Positions 8,110 through 16,296 of a DNA stretch of 24,683 bases are shown here, piece after piece. This DNA is from a bacterium (lineage in GTDB: Bacteria; Patescibacteriota; Patescibacteriia; Patescibacteriales; JALTFF01): positions 1 through 24,683 of the forward strand of contig JALTFF010000069.1 of assembly GCA_027007465.1 (NCBI GenBank), in the 5' to 3' direction. The notes below the pieces were generated by a model that was given only the letters and a program-made list of their open reading frames with translations, searched no databases and was not told where the DNA came from. The translations under genes and the position numbers were made by a program. Numbering within the stretch: position 1 is the stretch's first letter; each line of letters opens with the position of its first letter.

Positions 8110-8904
8110 TTATTTTTTCTTTTTATTTTTTATATCCTTACTTTCTTTTTTAGATTTATTAACTTTTTTACTTTTCTTTTCTATATCTTCTTCTAATAAA
8201 AAAGCTTCTTGTCCTAGCAAGCAATTAAACTGTTTAATCAATATCTTTACAGCTTGCTTAAAGGCTTGTTTAAATGTTATTGTGCCATCTGTTTTAATGC
8301 TTAATATAATTCTATCCCAATTTGTCATCTTCCCCACTCTAACATTTTCCACTTTTAAGCCAACATTTTTTAATGGAGAAAATAAAGAATCTACTGTAAT
8401 ACTTCCTACTTCAAAATCACTTGATTTTTTTTCTTCTGTTGGCTCATATCCTCTACCTTGTTTTACAAAAATATCCATATCTAATTCTCCCTTTTTATCA
8501 GTAATTTGAGCAATGTGTAAATCTTTATTTACTATTTCAACATCTGAAGTTGTTTTAATATCTTTGGCTGTCACATTTCCTTCTCCTTTTTTCTTTAATT
8601 TAATTTTAACTATTTCGTCATTATAGACTCTTAATCTAAGTAATTTAAGATTTAGAATTATTTCTAATACATCTTCTTTAATGTAAGGCAATGTAGAAAA
8701 TTCATGTTGCACTGCTTCAGCGCCATTTATTTTAATAGCTACAACTGCTGCTCCTGGCAATGAAACAAGTAAAACACGTCTTATAGCATTTCCTAAAGTT
8801 GTCCCATAACCAGGATAGCAAGATTCAATAATAACTTTTCCATCACTGTCATCTTCTCCTATTTCATAATTAATTTTTTGTGGCAAAGGGATTGTTTTTA
8901 ACAT
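8110..8904 (-). CDS. rpoA: RNA polymerase alpha subunit without C-terminal domain
   Basis: This 264-residue protein has the alpha N-terminal domain: a dimerisation stretch GYGTTLGNAIRRVLLVSLPGAAV (about 32-54) and AVQHEFSTLPYIKEDVLEIILNLK, then the beta-contacting insert domain and VGKMTNWDRIILSIKTDGTI. Bacterial alpha usually has 310-330 residues, with a helix-hairpin-helix C-terminal domain that binds UP elements and activators. Here the sequence passes from FLLEEDIEKKS straight into a Lys/Ser/Asn-rich tail and stops. rplQ begins 3 nt later, so a frameshifted C-terminal domain is excluded. Assembly should be normal. UP-element and activator contact through alpha should be absent, which is inference. 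Confidence 0.96.
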   Translation of the reverse strand: MLKTIPLPQKINYEIGEDDSDGKVIIESCYPGYGTTLGNAIRRVLLVSLPGAAVVAIKINGAEAVQHEFSTLPYIKEDVLEIILNLKLLRLRVYNDEIVKIKLKKKGEGNVTAKDIKTTSDVEIVNKDLHIAQITDKKGELDMDIFVKQGRGYEPTEEKKSSDFEVGSITVDSLFSPLKNVGLKVENVRVGKMTNWDRIILSIKTDGTITFKQAFKQAVKILIKQFNCLLGQEAFLLEEDIEKKSKKVNKSKKESKDIKNKKKK

Positions 8905-8928
8905 AATAAATAATTTAAATTTTTAAAT

Positions 8929-8957
8929 TTTATACTAAAATATATAAATCCTGCTAA
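8929..8957 (-). promoter_or_regulatory. Weak candidate internal promoter before rpoA
   Basis: In the 101-bp spacer between rpsD and rpoA the minus strand shows TTAGCA (8952-8957), a 17-bp gap and TATAAA (8929-8934), about 25 bp before the rpoA ATG. The -35 matches consensus at only four of six positions and the spacer is AT-rich, so chance is likely. The unusually long spacer within an otherwise tight operon is the main reason to list it. Confidence 0.28.
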
Positions 8958-9005
8958 ATTTTAGATTGTTTTATTAAAGATAGGTTCAATAGTCTTATTT
9001 AAAAA

Positions 9006-9635
9006 CTATTTAGAATAATATTCTATAATAAGTCTAGTGTCAATATTTTGATCAGCATCATCTTTTTTAGGAAAATCAACTACTTTAGCTTTAATTTCTC
9101 TTTCATCTAAAAATAACCATTTTGGAATTTTTTCTTTTTTTATACTCTTAATGGTTTGTTTAAAATAATTTTTCTCTAAACTTCTCTTAGATAAGTTAAT
9201 AATATCATTTTTTTTAACCAAATAAGAAGGTATGTTAACTTTTCTTTTATTTACCAAAATATGTCCATGATTTACAATCTGCCTAGCTTGTGCTCTAGAA
9301 TTTGCCAAACCTAAACGAAATATTGTATTATCTAATCTTCTCTCTAACAATGATAATAAATTTTCACCTACGTCACCTTTTTGCCTATTTGCTTTTAAAT
9401 AATAATTTTTAAATTGTTTTTCTAATATATTATAAATTCTTTTAGATTTTTGTTTTTCACGCAATTGCAATCCATAGTCAGAAAGTCTCTTCCTGCCCTT
9501 TATTCCATGAAGTCCAGGCGCATAGTTTCTTTTAACCATTGCGCACTTATTAGTATAACAACGCTCGCCTTTTAGGTAAAGTTTTATCCCTTCTCTTCTG
9601 CATTGTTTACATTTTGGATCTAAGTTTTTTGACAT
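9006..9635 (-). CDS. rpsD: Small-subunit ribosomal protein uS4, zinc-binding type
   Basis: This 209-residue protein has four cysteines near the N-terminus (Cys9, Cys12, Cys26, Cys31), the zinc-binding S4 variant. The usual KRNYAPGLHGIKGRKRLSDYGLQLREKQKSKRIY segment follows. The S4 RNA-binding domain is clear: LERRLDNTIFRLGLANSRAQARQIVNHGHILVNKRKVNIPSYLVKKND. The length is normal. S4 is a primary 16S rRNA binder and in several bacteria represses its own operon. It sits between rpsK and rpoA, the usual alpha-operon position. Confidence 0.97.
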   Translation of the reverse strand: MSKNLDPKCKQCRREGIKLYLKGERCYTNKCAMVKRNYAPGLHGIKGRKRLSDYGLQLREKQKSKRIYNILEKQFKNYYLKANRQKGDVGENLLSLLERRLDNTIFRLGLANSRAQARQIVNHGHILVNKRKVNIPSYLVKKNDIINLSKRSLEKNYFKQTIKSIKKEKIPKWLFLDEREIKAKVVDFPKKDDADQNIDTRLIIEYYSK

Positions 9636-9653
9636 AAATAAATTTAATTAATT

Positions 9654-10115
9654 CTAAACTCTTCTTGGCCTTCTTGGCCTACAGCCATTATGAGGTATTG
9701 GTGTAACATCTTTTATTAATAAAACATCTAAATTATTGGCATTAAGCGCTCTAATAGCTGATTCCCTGCCTTTTCCAACCCCTTTTACATAAACATTTAC
9801 TTCTTTTAATCCACAAATCTCCTTGGCTTTTTCAACTGCTTTTTTAGTTATCACACTAGCTGCATAAGAAGTTGCTTTTTTAGAGCCCTTAAACCCCAAT
9901 AATCCAGCACTAGCCCAAGAAATAACATTGCCTTTCTGATCTGTTAGTGTAACTATTGTGTTATTATAAGTTGATTTTATATATGCATTACCACGAGTTA
10001 TTTCCTTCTTTTCCTTTTTTTTAGCTTTCTTCTGGCTAGTACTTTTCTTTTTTTTCTTAGAAATATTCTTCTCTTTTTTCCCTTTCTTAGCTTTTTTATT
10101 ATTTTTTTTCTTCAT
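9654..10115 (-). CDS. rpsK: Small-subunit ribosomal protein uS11 with lysine-rich N-terminal extension
   Basis: The S11 core starts near residue 41 ([20 protein letters not shown]) and continues through [25 protein letters not shown] to the C-terminal [17 protein letters not shown], all diagnostic. The first 40 residues are almost entirely Lys with Ser, Glu and Asn, and have no counterpart in the usual protein of about 129 residues. Alternative starts inside this tail are not obvious. The gene sits 10 nt after rpsM and 18 nt before rpsD. The core assignment is certain. The role of the tail is unknown but probably involves RNA contact. Confidence 0.96.
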   Translation of the reverse strand: MKKKNNKKAKKGKKEKNISKKKKKSTSQKKAKKKEKKEITRGNAYIKSTYNNTIVTLTDQKGNVISWASAGLLGFKGSKKATSYAASVITKKAVEKAKEICGLKEVNVYVKGVGKGRESAIRALNANNLDVLLIKDVTPIPHNGCRPRRPRRV

Positions 10116-10125
10116 ATAATTTTTT

Positions 10126-10518
10126 TTATGTTTTTTGGTTGCTTGCTTTTCTTCCAGAGCCCATTGTTCTTCTTAGATTTCCTCTTATTGTTCTTGTATT
10201 TGTTCTTGTTCTCTGGCCTCTTACTGGAAGTTTTTTCTGATGCCTTATTCCACGATAACATTTAATTTCTTCTAATCTTTTAATATTCATTAAAATTTCT
10301 CTTCTTAACTCGCCTTCAACTTTATAATTCTTTTCTATTATAGCTCTTAATTTATTAGCCTCTTGTTCATTTAAATCTTTTACTCTAGTATCTGGATTAA
10401 CTTTTGCTATTTTTAAAATCTTATTAGAAGACGATCTTCCAATACCAAAAATATAAGTTAAAGCTATTTCTACTCTTTTATTATTTGGAATTGTTATTCC
10501 TGCAATACGAACTGACAT
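10126..10518 (-). CDS. rpsM: Small-subunit ribosomal protein uS13
   Basis: This 130-residue protein begins [35 protein letters not shown], the S13 N-terminal helix-turn segment. It ends with [30 protein letters not shown], where the RTRTNART-type motif and basic tail contact 16S rRNA and tRNA in known ribosomes. The length is slightly above average. It lies between rpmJ and rpsK, the standard infA-rpmJ-rpsM-rpsK order. The ATG is preceded only by an A/T-rich leader. Confidence 0.97.
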   Translation of the reverse strand: MSVRIAGITIPNNKRVEIALTYIFGIGRSSSNKILKIAKVNPDTRVKDLNEQEANKLRAIIEKNYKVEGELRREILMNIKRLEEIKCYRGIRHQKKLPVRGQRTRTNTRTIRGNLRRTMGSGRKASNQKT

Positions 10519-10537
10519 AATTTATAAAAATAAAAAT

Positions 10538-10651
10538 TTATCCTTGCCTTTGTTTATGCCTTGGATTTTTACATATTACATAAAGACGCTTTTTCCTACG
10601 AACTATTTTACAATCTTTACAAATTTTTTTAACACTAGCTCTTACTTTCAT
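10538..10651 (-). CDS. rpmJ: Large-subunit ribosomal protein bL36
   Basis: A 37-residue open frame translates to [20 protein letters not shown], then [17 protein letters not shown] and a TAA stop. The three cysteines and one histidine (CKDC, then C and H in VICKNPRH) are the L36 zinc-binding set. The length is normal for the family. It lies between infA and rpsM, its usual neighbours, and was found by reading the spacer directly because it is short. Confidence 0.95.
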   Translation of the reverse strand: MKVRASVKKICKDCKIVRRKKRLYVICKNPRHKQRQG

Positions 10652-10697
10652 AAAATTTTCATAATAAAAAAAACTGGCTAAAATTTATCAAAAGATT

Positions 10698-10952
10698 TTA
10701 CAATCTATATGTTATTCTTGCTTTATGTAAATCATATGGGCTTATTTCTAATTTTACTTTGTCGCCTGGCAATAGTTTAATTTTAAACATTCTCATTTTG
10801 CCAGATAAATAAGCTAAAAGTTCATGCCCATCTTCTGACTCTACTCTAAATGTTCCATTTGGAAGACATTCTAATATTTTCCCCACTGTCTGAATAAAAT
10901 CTTTTGAATTAATTGTTTTAGAATTTTTTTTTGTTTCCTGATTTTTTCTCAT
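10698..10952 (-). CDS. infA: Translation initiation factor IF-1
   Basis: This 84-residue protein has the OB-fold pattern of IF-1: [62 protein letters not shown]. The usual length is about 72. The extra 12 or so residues form a Lys/Asn/Thr-rich N-terminus ([19 protein letters not shown]). IF-1 occupies the ribosomal A site during initiation. It is the first gene of the operon and lies behind the strongest promoter in the window. The leader between that promoter and the ATG can fold into a long hairpin. secY, adk and map, often upstream of infA, are absent here. Confidence 0.95.
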   Translation of the reverse strand: MRKNQETKKNSKTINSKDFIQTVGKILECLPNGTFRVESEDGHELLAYLSGKMRMFKIKLLPGDKVKLEISPYDLHKARITYRL

Positions 10953-10961
10953 TAAATAAAT

Positions 10962-11007
10962 ATAATCTGAATATCAAAGATTATTTTTTATAAAATATCC
11001 AGATTAT
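10962..11007 (-). promoter_or_regulatory. Leader hairpin at the 5' end of the ribosomal operon mRNA
   Basis: Two 13-nt arms (10995-11007 and 10962-10974) are complementary apart from one position that would form a G-U pair in RNA, around a 20-nt A/U-rich loop. The 5' arm begins at about the predicted transcription start. The 3' arm ends 9 nt before the infA ATG. It could stabilise the mRNA or act in operon feedback. Confidence 0.5.
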
Positions 11008-11013
11008 AAATAA

Positions 11014-11042
11014 AGTATATATTTAAAATAATAATATGTCAA
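11014..11042 (-). promoter_or_regulatory. Strong sigma70-type promoter of the infA-rpsI operon
   Basis: The minus strand has TTGACA (11037-11042), a 17-bp spacer and TATACT (11014-11019), matching consensus at 11 of 12 positions. The predicted start near 11007 gives a leader of about 55 nt to infA. It lies directly after the stop codon of the preceding gene, separating the ribosomal operon from the alaS group. Confidence 0.8.
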
Positions 11043-11052
11043 GTGGTCCTAC

Positions 11053-12306
11053 CTAAATATCATTGCGAGAAGGCACAACAGCCTTTCTGATTAAATATTT
11101 TGTTTCTTCCATATTATTAACTTGTATTGTATCTATACCTGTTTTAAAAACAGCAGAATCATTGCCTCCTTTGTAAAGAGCATCTCCTATATAAACCATT
11201 TTATCAATAGAAATATTTAATAAATGTTCAATTTGCCTTATTCCATAAGCCTTGTCAATATTTTTCTTTGTCACATCTATAGAAGTAAGTCCGCCCATTC
11301 TTACCTCAAAATCAGGCATATATTTTTCTAAAACATTATTTAATTTAATCCTAATTTTATTATTTTTTCTATTCCAATTTTCTTTTTCCTCAAGTGGTGC
11401 TTTTTGACCAAGAGCTGAAAAAGTAATTTGACTTTTTCTATCTTCTATAAGTTCTCCATAAATCTTATCTGGTTTTACATAATTAATTTCAGAAAAAGCT
11501 TTTTCAAAAGCTCTAAAAATTTTCTCTTTTTCTTCTTTTGTTAAATCATTTTTATAAACAATTTGCCATTTCTGCTTATTATATTTATACATCTTTCCGC
11601 CAGAGGTAGGTAAAATATATAAATTTTTAAAATAATTTTTTGGACAATTAATATTACCAACAAACTGATGTTTAAATTGAGTATAATTCCCGCCGCCAAT
11701 TACAGCTACAATTCTCTTTTTAAGAAGATAACAAAGCAAAAAAGACATTTCTTTATCAAGATTTGCTTTGCTTTCAACCAATGTACCATCTAAATCAAAA
11801 ATTATAATACGTTTACTTTTTATTAAATCGATTTCACTTTCAAGTTTTGCAAGATTCTTATGGCCTCTTAAAAGCCAAGAACTTGATTGAATTTTTCCCC
11901 CAAAACCTACATTAAAGACCATTTCGCAGCCAATTTCATTACAAGTTTCAACTTCTGGAATATTATCTTTATATCTATCTCCACCATTAGCAAAAATATG
12001 AGGTTTTATCTTTTTAAGCTCACTGCAAACACTTCTGTCTTTAGAATTTAGTTTATGTTCTGTTATAATAACCTCATCAACACAATCAATAGATTCAATA
12101 ATCTCTTTACGTTCATTTTCGGGCATAAAAAAATATCCTTTTTTAGATTTTAACCAATTATCATTATTGAGTATAACAATGAGTTTGTCTCCTAATTTTT
12201 TCGCTTCTTGAAAAAGGCGGATATGTCCAATATGTAAAGGATCAAAACCTCCGCTTACAGCAACAACTTTTTTATTTTTTTTAGTTATTTTTTTCATTTT
12301 TGTCAT
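11053..12306 (-). CDS. Fused nucleotidyltransferase and phosphomannomutase-like HAD protein
   Basis: Residues about 12-150 form a cytidylyltransferase-like domain with GGFDPLHIGHI (19-29; the HxGH motif is His25/His28), a NERKEII segment and KIQSSSWLL (138-146), like the nucleotidyltransferase half of HldE/RfaE. Residues about 165-400 form a HAD domain. It has DLDGT (Asp171, Asp173), a GGLTSIDVTKKNIDK stretch (338-352) and IGDALYKGGND (373-383), which most resembles eukaryotic-type phosphomannomutase or other HAD-IIB enzymes. The two activities could act in sequence on a sugar phosphate to make a nucleotide sugar; this is inference. The start was taken at the first ATG, and Met4 is also possible. 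It follows alaS by 52 nt and ends just before the infA promoter. The glycan genes are downstream. Confidence 0.8.
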   Translation of the reverse strand: MTKMKKITKKNKKVVAVSGGFDPLHIGHIRLFQEAKKLGDKLIVILNNDNWLKSKKGYFFMPENERKEIIESIDCVDEVIITEHKLNSKDRSVCSELKKIKPHIFANGGDRYKDNIPEVETCNEIGCEMVFNVGFGGKIQSSSWLLRGHKNLAKLESEIDLIKSKRIIIFDLDGTLVESKANLDKEMSFLLCYLLKKRIVAVIGGGNYTQFKHQFVGNINCPKNYFKNLYILPTSGGKMYKYNKQKWQIVYKNDLTKEEKEKIFRAFEKAFSEINYVKPDKIYGELIEDRKSQITFSALGQKAPLEEKENWNRKNNKIRIKLNNVLEKYMPDFEVRMGGLTSIDVTKKNIDKAYGIRQIEHLLNISIDKMVYIGDALYKGGNDSAVFKTGIDTIQVNNMEETKYLIRKAVVPSRNDI

Positions 12307-12358
12307 ATTTTTATTTAATTAAAATTTATTATCTTTGCCATTAGAAATAGCTTATATC

Positions 12359-14194
12359 TTAGATATGAGTTAAAATAGCTTTAATTCTTCTTACTCCAGC
12401 GCTACTGCTCTGCTCTTTTATTATTTTAAAATGTCCTAATTCTCCAGTATGCTTAACATGGGGACCACCGCAAATTTCTCTACTAAAAACATAATTATCT
12501 TTTCCAATTGTATAAACTTTTACTTTATTGCCATATTTTGCATCAAAAACTCCTAAAGCTCCACTATCCTTAGCTTTTTTTAATTCCATTTCTTCCATTT
12601 TAACTGCTAAATCATCTTTTATAGCTTTATTAACCAGGTCCTCAACTTTTTGTTTTTGTTCTTGAGTTAATTTTTCTGGATAGGAAAAATCAAATCTTAA
12701 ACGCTCCTTTGTGATATTGCTTCCTTTTTGAAAAATATTATTACCTAAAACCTGTCTTAATGCAGCTAATAATAAATGAGCAGCTGTATGTAGTCTAACT
12801 GTTTCTTTTCTCGCATCAGATAATCCTCCTTTAAATTTTCCTGCAGAAGCTGTGCGCGACAATTTTTGATGCTCTTTGACTTCTTTAAGATAATCTTCTT
12901 TATCAACAACTAAATCATTCTCTCTTGCTAATTCCTCTGTCATTTCAATAGGAAAACCATAAGTCTGGTATAAATTAAAAGCTTCTTTGCCAGATATTAA
13001 ACCATTAGTTTTATTTTTAATAATTTTTTTAAATTTCTTCAAACCAATTGATAATGTTTTTTTAAATTTTAATTCCTCAGTTTTTAATTGGTCAATAATA
13101 AAATCAGCATTTCTTTGTAATTCTGGATATTGTTCTAAATAATCATGAATAACAATTTTTACTACTTCCTTTGTCCATAGTTCATAGGTAATACCTAATT
13201 GTTTTCCATAACGGATAGCTCTGCGAATTAAACGTCTGATAATATATCCTTGGTCAATATTTGACGGAGCAATACCTTTGTCATCACCTAAAATAAAACT
13301 AGCTGCTTTTAAATGATCAGCTATAATCCGCATAGCTTTTGTAATTTCAGGCGATTCATTGTATTTTTTCTTTGACAATTGCTCTATCTTAAAAATAAGA
13401 TTAGAAAATGCTTCTGTTTTGTAAATATCATTAACTTTATTTAATATGGATAAAACCCTTTCTAAGCCCATGCCAGTGTCAACATTTTTTTGCTTAAGAA
13501 ATGAAAGTTTATAATCATTCCCATCTTTTACTTGGTTGAATTCCATAAAAACATTATTCCAAATTTCCACCCAGTTGTCATCGTCAGCATTAAATTCATC
13601 CGGAATAGTCTGACTATCTCCTGCCCAATAAAATATCTCAGTGCAAGGTCCGCAAGGTCCTGTTTGCCCAGCTGGTCCCCACCAATTTGATTTTTGAGAT
13701 AATTTAGCAATTCTCTTTTTTGAAAATCCTAAACTTTTCCAAATATCATAAGATTCTTTATCAAATTCAGCATTTTCATTGCCAGCAAAAACTGAGACAG
13801 CTAAATATTTTTTATCTAATCCCAAGTATTTCTTAGATGTTAAAAACTCATAACTCATCTTTATTGATTTTTCTTTAAAATAACCTGATCCAATTCCATC
13901 AGGAGCTTTTGGATCTCCTAATGACCAATTACCTAACATTTCAAAAAATGTAAGATGAGTTTTGTCTCCAACTTCCTCAATATCACTTGTTCTAATACAT
14001 TTTTGACAACTAGCTAATTTGTTGCCTTCTGGATGTTTTTCACCTAGTAAATATGGAACCAATGGGTGCATTCCAGCAGTTGTAAACAAAACAGTAGGAT
14101 CATTTTCAGGGATTAAAGAAGAACTAGGGATAATAATATGTCCTTGTGATTTAAAAAAATCTAAAAAAATTTTACGTAACCCCTTGCTTGTCAT
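12359..14194 (-). CDS. alaS: Alanine-tRNA ligase lacking the C-terminal DHHA1/C-Ala region
   Basis: This 611-residue protein has the class II catalytic core from the N-terminus: FLDFFKSQGHIIIPSSSLIP, then FTTAGMHPLVPYLLG and FFEMLGNWSLGD. GPAGQTGPCGPCTEIFYW and DTGMGLERVLSIL (239-251) follow. The editing domain keeps all four metal ligands: HTAAH (His469, His473) and CGGPH (Cys575, His579). The family norm is about 870 residues, including a C-terminal DHHA1/C-Ala module. Here the protein stops soon after SSSAGVRRIKAI, with a natural TAA. It should charge tRNA-Ala with alanine and edit Ser/Gly errors. The gene is 18 nt downstream of the GspK-like gene. Confidence 0.96.
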   Translation of the reverse strand: MTSKGLRKIFLDFFKSQGHIIIPSSSLIPENDPTVLFTTAGMHPLVPYLLGEKHPEGNKLASCQKCIRTSDIEEVGDKTHLTFFEMLGNWSLGDPKAPDGIGSGYFKEKSIKMSYEFLTSKKYLGLDKKYLAVSVFAGNENAEFDKESYDIWKSLGFSKKRIAKLSQKSNWWGPAGQTGPCGPCTEIFYWAGDSQTIPDEFNADDDNWVEIWNNVFMEFNQVKDGNDYKLSFLKQKNVDTGMGLERVLSILNKVNDIYKTEAFSNLIFKIEQLSKKKYNESPEITKAMRIIADHLKAASFILGDDKGIAPSNIDQGYIIRRLIRRAIRYGKQLGITYELWTKEVVKIVIHDYLEQYPELQRNADFIIDQLKTEELKFKKTLSIGLKKFKKIIKNKTNGLISGKEAFNLYQTYGFPIEMTEELARENDLVVDKEDYLKEVKEHQKLSRTASAGKFKGGLSDARKETVRLHTAAHLLLAALRQVLGNNIFQKGSNITKERLRFDFSYPEKLTQEQKQKVEDLVNKAIKDDLAVKMEEMELKKAKDSGALGVFDAKYGNKVKVYTIGKDNYVFSREICGGPHVKHTGELGHFKIIKEQSSSAGVRRIKAILTHI

Positions 14195-14212
14195 ATAATT
14201 TTGTCTAAAAAA

Positions 14213-15457
14213 TTAATATTGCTCTTCCCAGTGTTCCACTGTAATTACTGGTGAAAAATTATCTGGCGACAATGTTTTAACTATTATATTTTGATCATAA
14301 GTAATATTAATTTCTTTTAGCAATGTTGAAATATTAATTTTCCTACTTAGCACTCCACCAGTAACATTAAAATCATAATTACCTAAACTCAAACTTCTAA
14401 TCTCAAACTTATCATTGGCGTAAAGCACTCCTTTAACATCAACATTTTTTATAAATGAATTAAATTTAATTTTTCTTTTAGCTAATATTCCTGATGGATT
14501 TGTTCCATCATTATTAATTATTAAAGAATTAGTTCCACACTCTAATCTAAACCCTCTTCTTATGCAATAACGAGATCCAATATTAAAATTTCCTTGAACG
14601 ACCAACAACCCATTGACAGTTAAAGTTTTGCCACCATTAAGATTAACATCTCCTTTTACATAAGTAATGGGTTGGTCTAATGTAATATCCTCATTATTCC
14701 AAATTAAATCAGCAAATTCCTTTTTAGTATAAACAACATCAGCTTTATTCTTATATGAATCAGGATTTTTAGAGTCAAAATCAATATGAGGAAGATCAAT
14801 TTTCTTAGCAGCTGGAGGGTTGTCTTTAGAATGAATTTCTCCACCAACATTAACTGTTGAAAAATCATCTTTTTTATAATTTTTAACTGCCTCTAAATCA
14901 TTATCAATGTTAATCTGACTAAAAAATCTTACAGAAATATTTTTTCCAGAATAAAAATTCCCATTTTTTATATTAAGCTTACTTCCTAATGTTTTTATGT
15001 CCCCATTGGAAAAAAACGGCCTTGAGCCTATAGGGCTGTCTCCAATAGCTTTAAAAACCTTTGTTTTTACAACTCTTTGAATAACCTTATTATTAGTAAT
15101 ACTAATAGTTCCAGTAGCAATAACTTCGCCATAAGCTTTTTTAATATTATGAATACTTACTTCATATTTTCCATTATCAAATAAAGCTGGATCTTTTGTA
15201 AAACTGTCGCTAAAATTGGCATCTGTTTCAAATTTAGTTTTCCAAGGTTCTTGATTTTTTAATTTCCAAACCATATCAGCAATGCCAGCCTCTGTTAAAT
15301 AATAAGCTTTTATAGAATTATCTTGGCTTCGCGATATTTTTACCTCTGTAGTTGTCGATGTTAGAAAATATCCAGCTAAAAATAATAAAAGAAGAGTTGT
15401 TAAGACAGAAATAACTAAAATAAATCCTGATTTGTTTGATTTTAAAAATTTAAACAT
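14213..15457 (-). CDS. PilX/GspK-like minor pseudopilin with large C-terminal domain
   Basis: This 414-residue protein starts with a short basic leader and KSGFILVISVLTTLLLLFLAGYF, a prepilin-type helix, followed by AYYLTEAGIADMVWKLK, the phrase typical of PilX N-terminal and GspK proteins. The position-5 glutamate after the cleavage glycine is missing (Ile), as in GspK. The rest (about 100-414) is rich in short beta-strand-like repeats (DVNLNGGKTLTVNGLLVVQGNFNIG and similar) and suggests a beta-helical or bactofilin-like domain. It carries one close cysteine pair (YCIRRGFRLECG) that could form a disulfide. It follows GspH-, I- and J-like genes after a 249-bp spacer. A pilus-tip role is inferred. 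Confidence 0.78.
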   Translation of the reverse strand: MFKFLKSNKSGFILVISVLTTLLLLFLAGYFLTSTTTEVKISRSQDNSIKAYYLTEAGIADMVWKLKNQEPWKTKFETDANFSDSFTKDPALFDNGKYEVSIHNIKKAYGEVIATGTISITNNKVIQRVVKTKVFKAIGDSPIGSRPFFSNGDIKTLGSKLNIKNGNFYSGKNISVRFFSQINIDNDLEAVKNYKKDDFSTVNVGGEIHSKDNPPAAKKIDLPHIDFDSKNPDSYKNKADVVYTKKEFADLIWNNEDITLDQPITYVKGDVNLNGGKTLTVNGLLVVQGNFNIGSRYCIRRGFRLECGTNSLIINNDGTNPSGILAKRKIKFNSFIKNVDVKGVLYANDKFEIRSLSLGNYDFNVTGGVLSRKINISTLLKEINITYDQNIIVKTLSPDNFSPVITVEHWEEQY

Positions 15458-15706
15458 AATTTTACTTAATAACTTATGCTATAAAACCAACCTAAATAAA
15501 GTATTATAATTAACTTATAAATAAATTCTATATACTTATTATGGATAAAGCTAAACTTCTCGCAGAAGCTAAGTTTCTTCGCGCTAAATTTATATCATTT
15601 TTTATAGCAACTGCTTAGCAGTTTAAATATGCTTTAATCTATAAAAAACCAAAATAAGCAGAGTATTATTGCTTGCAAAAATCAGACTTTAAAAATTTTA
15701 TAAAAA
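15458..15706. other. 249-bp non-coding spacer with nested inverted repeats
   Basis: No open frame here has coding support. CTTCT/AGAAG (15556-15568) and AAACTT/AAGTTT (15553-15576) nest in one another. The CGC/GAAG arms at 15561-15583 compete with the first. AACTGC/GCAGTT forms another hairpin near 15608-15622. A TATAAT on the minus strand (15503-15508) lies 46 bp before the GspK-like gene but has no good -35. The spacer may hold a processing or attenuation site. Confidence 0.35.
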
Positions 15707-16282
15707 TTATAAATTTCTTCCAAATATCTTTGTTCTCATATTCAACTTTTCTTCTCCCTTTTTCATACTTATCTCAATACTTATTAATTTATCACCCCAA
15801 AACTTTATATTCTGAACATACTCTGCTACTAAATTATCTTGTAAAATTGATTCTTTAGGAGGATCACCAGATTCATCCACACTATTATAATAAACATAAG
15901 TATCTGGATCTTCATCAAAATAATAAACTATTTTCTGTCTTTTTAAATTACTACCATCTAAATAATATTTAATATAAGATATTTCATTAGTATCATGTCC
16001 ATCTTGAAACATAATATAATTTTTTGGTGGATTATCTGTTTCATCAGGATTAGCTGGTAATTTGGTTACAATATCTAATGATTGTCTTAAATCTCTTGCA
16101 ATTTTATCAACTGTTATCCTAGCATTTTGGGAAATTTCAGCTTTATTAGATCCTTTACGATATGTTCGCTGATATAAAATATAAATAGATAAAATCAATA
16201 ATAATGTTAATGCTGTAATTGTTATAGTAATTAATGTTTCTTCAAGTGTAAAACCATTCCTATTTTTAAAGCGATAGAACAT
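15707..16282 (-). CDS. GspJ/PilW-like minor pseudopilin
   Basis: This 191-residue protein has a type IV prepilin signal: basic leader, cleavage glycine, then FTLEETLITITITALTLLLILSIYILYQ with Glu at position 5. It is followed by ISQNARITVDKIARDLRQSLDIV, the helix typical of GspJ/PilW proteins. A prepilin peptidase should cleave it after Gly10, and the protein then sits near the pilus tip. The gene lies 14 nt after the GspI-like gene. The C-terminal half has many Asp and Tyr residues but no recognised motif. The exact subfamily is inferred from size, the N-terminus and gene order. Confidence 0.85.
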   Translation of the reverse strand: MFYRFKNRNGFTLEETLITITITALTLLLILSIYILYQRTYRKGSNKAEISQNARITVDKIARDLRQSLDIVTKLPANPDETDNPPKNYIMFQDGHDTNEISYIKYYLDGSNLKRQKIVYYFDEDPDTYVYYNSVDESGDPPKESILQDNLVAEYVQNIKFWGDKLISIEISMKKGEEKLNMRTKIFGRNL

Positions 16283-16296
16283 ATGGCTTTTTATTT

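Noticed and set aside
13528..13710. 60-codon minus-strand frame inside alaS
   Set aside because: It is a different frame of the alaS catalytic domain with no independent signal.
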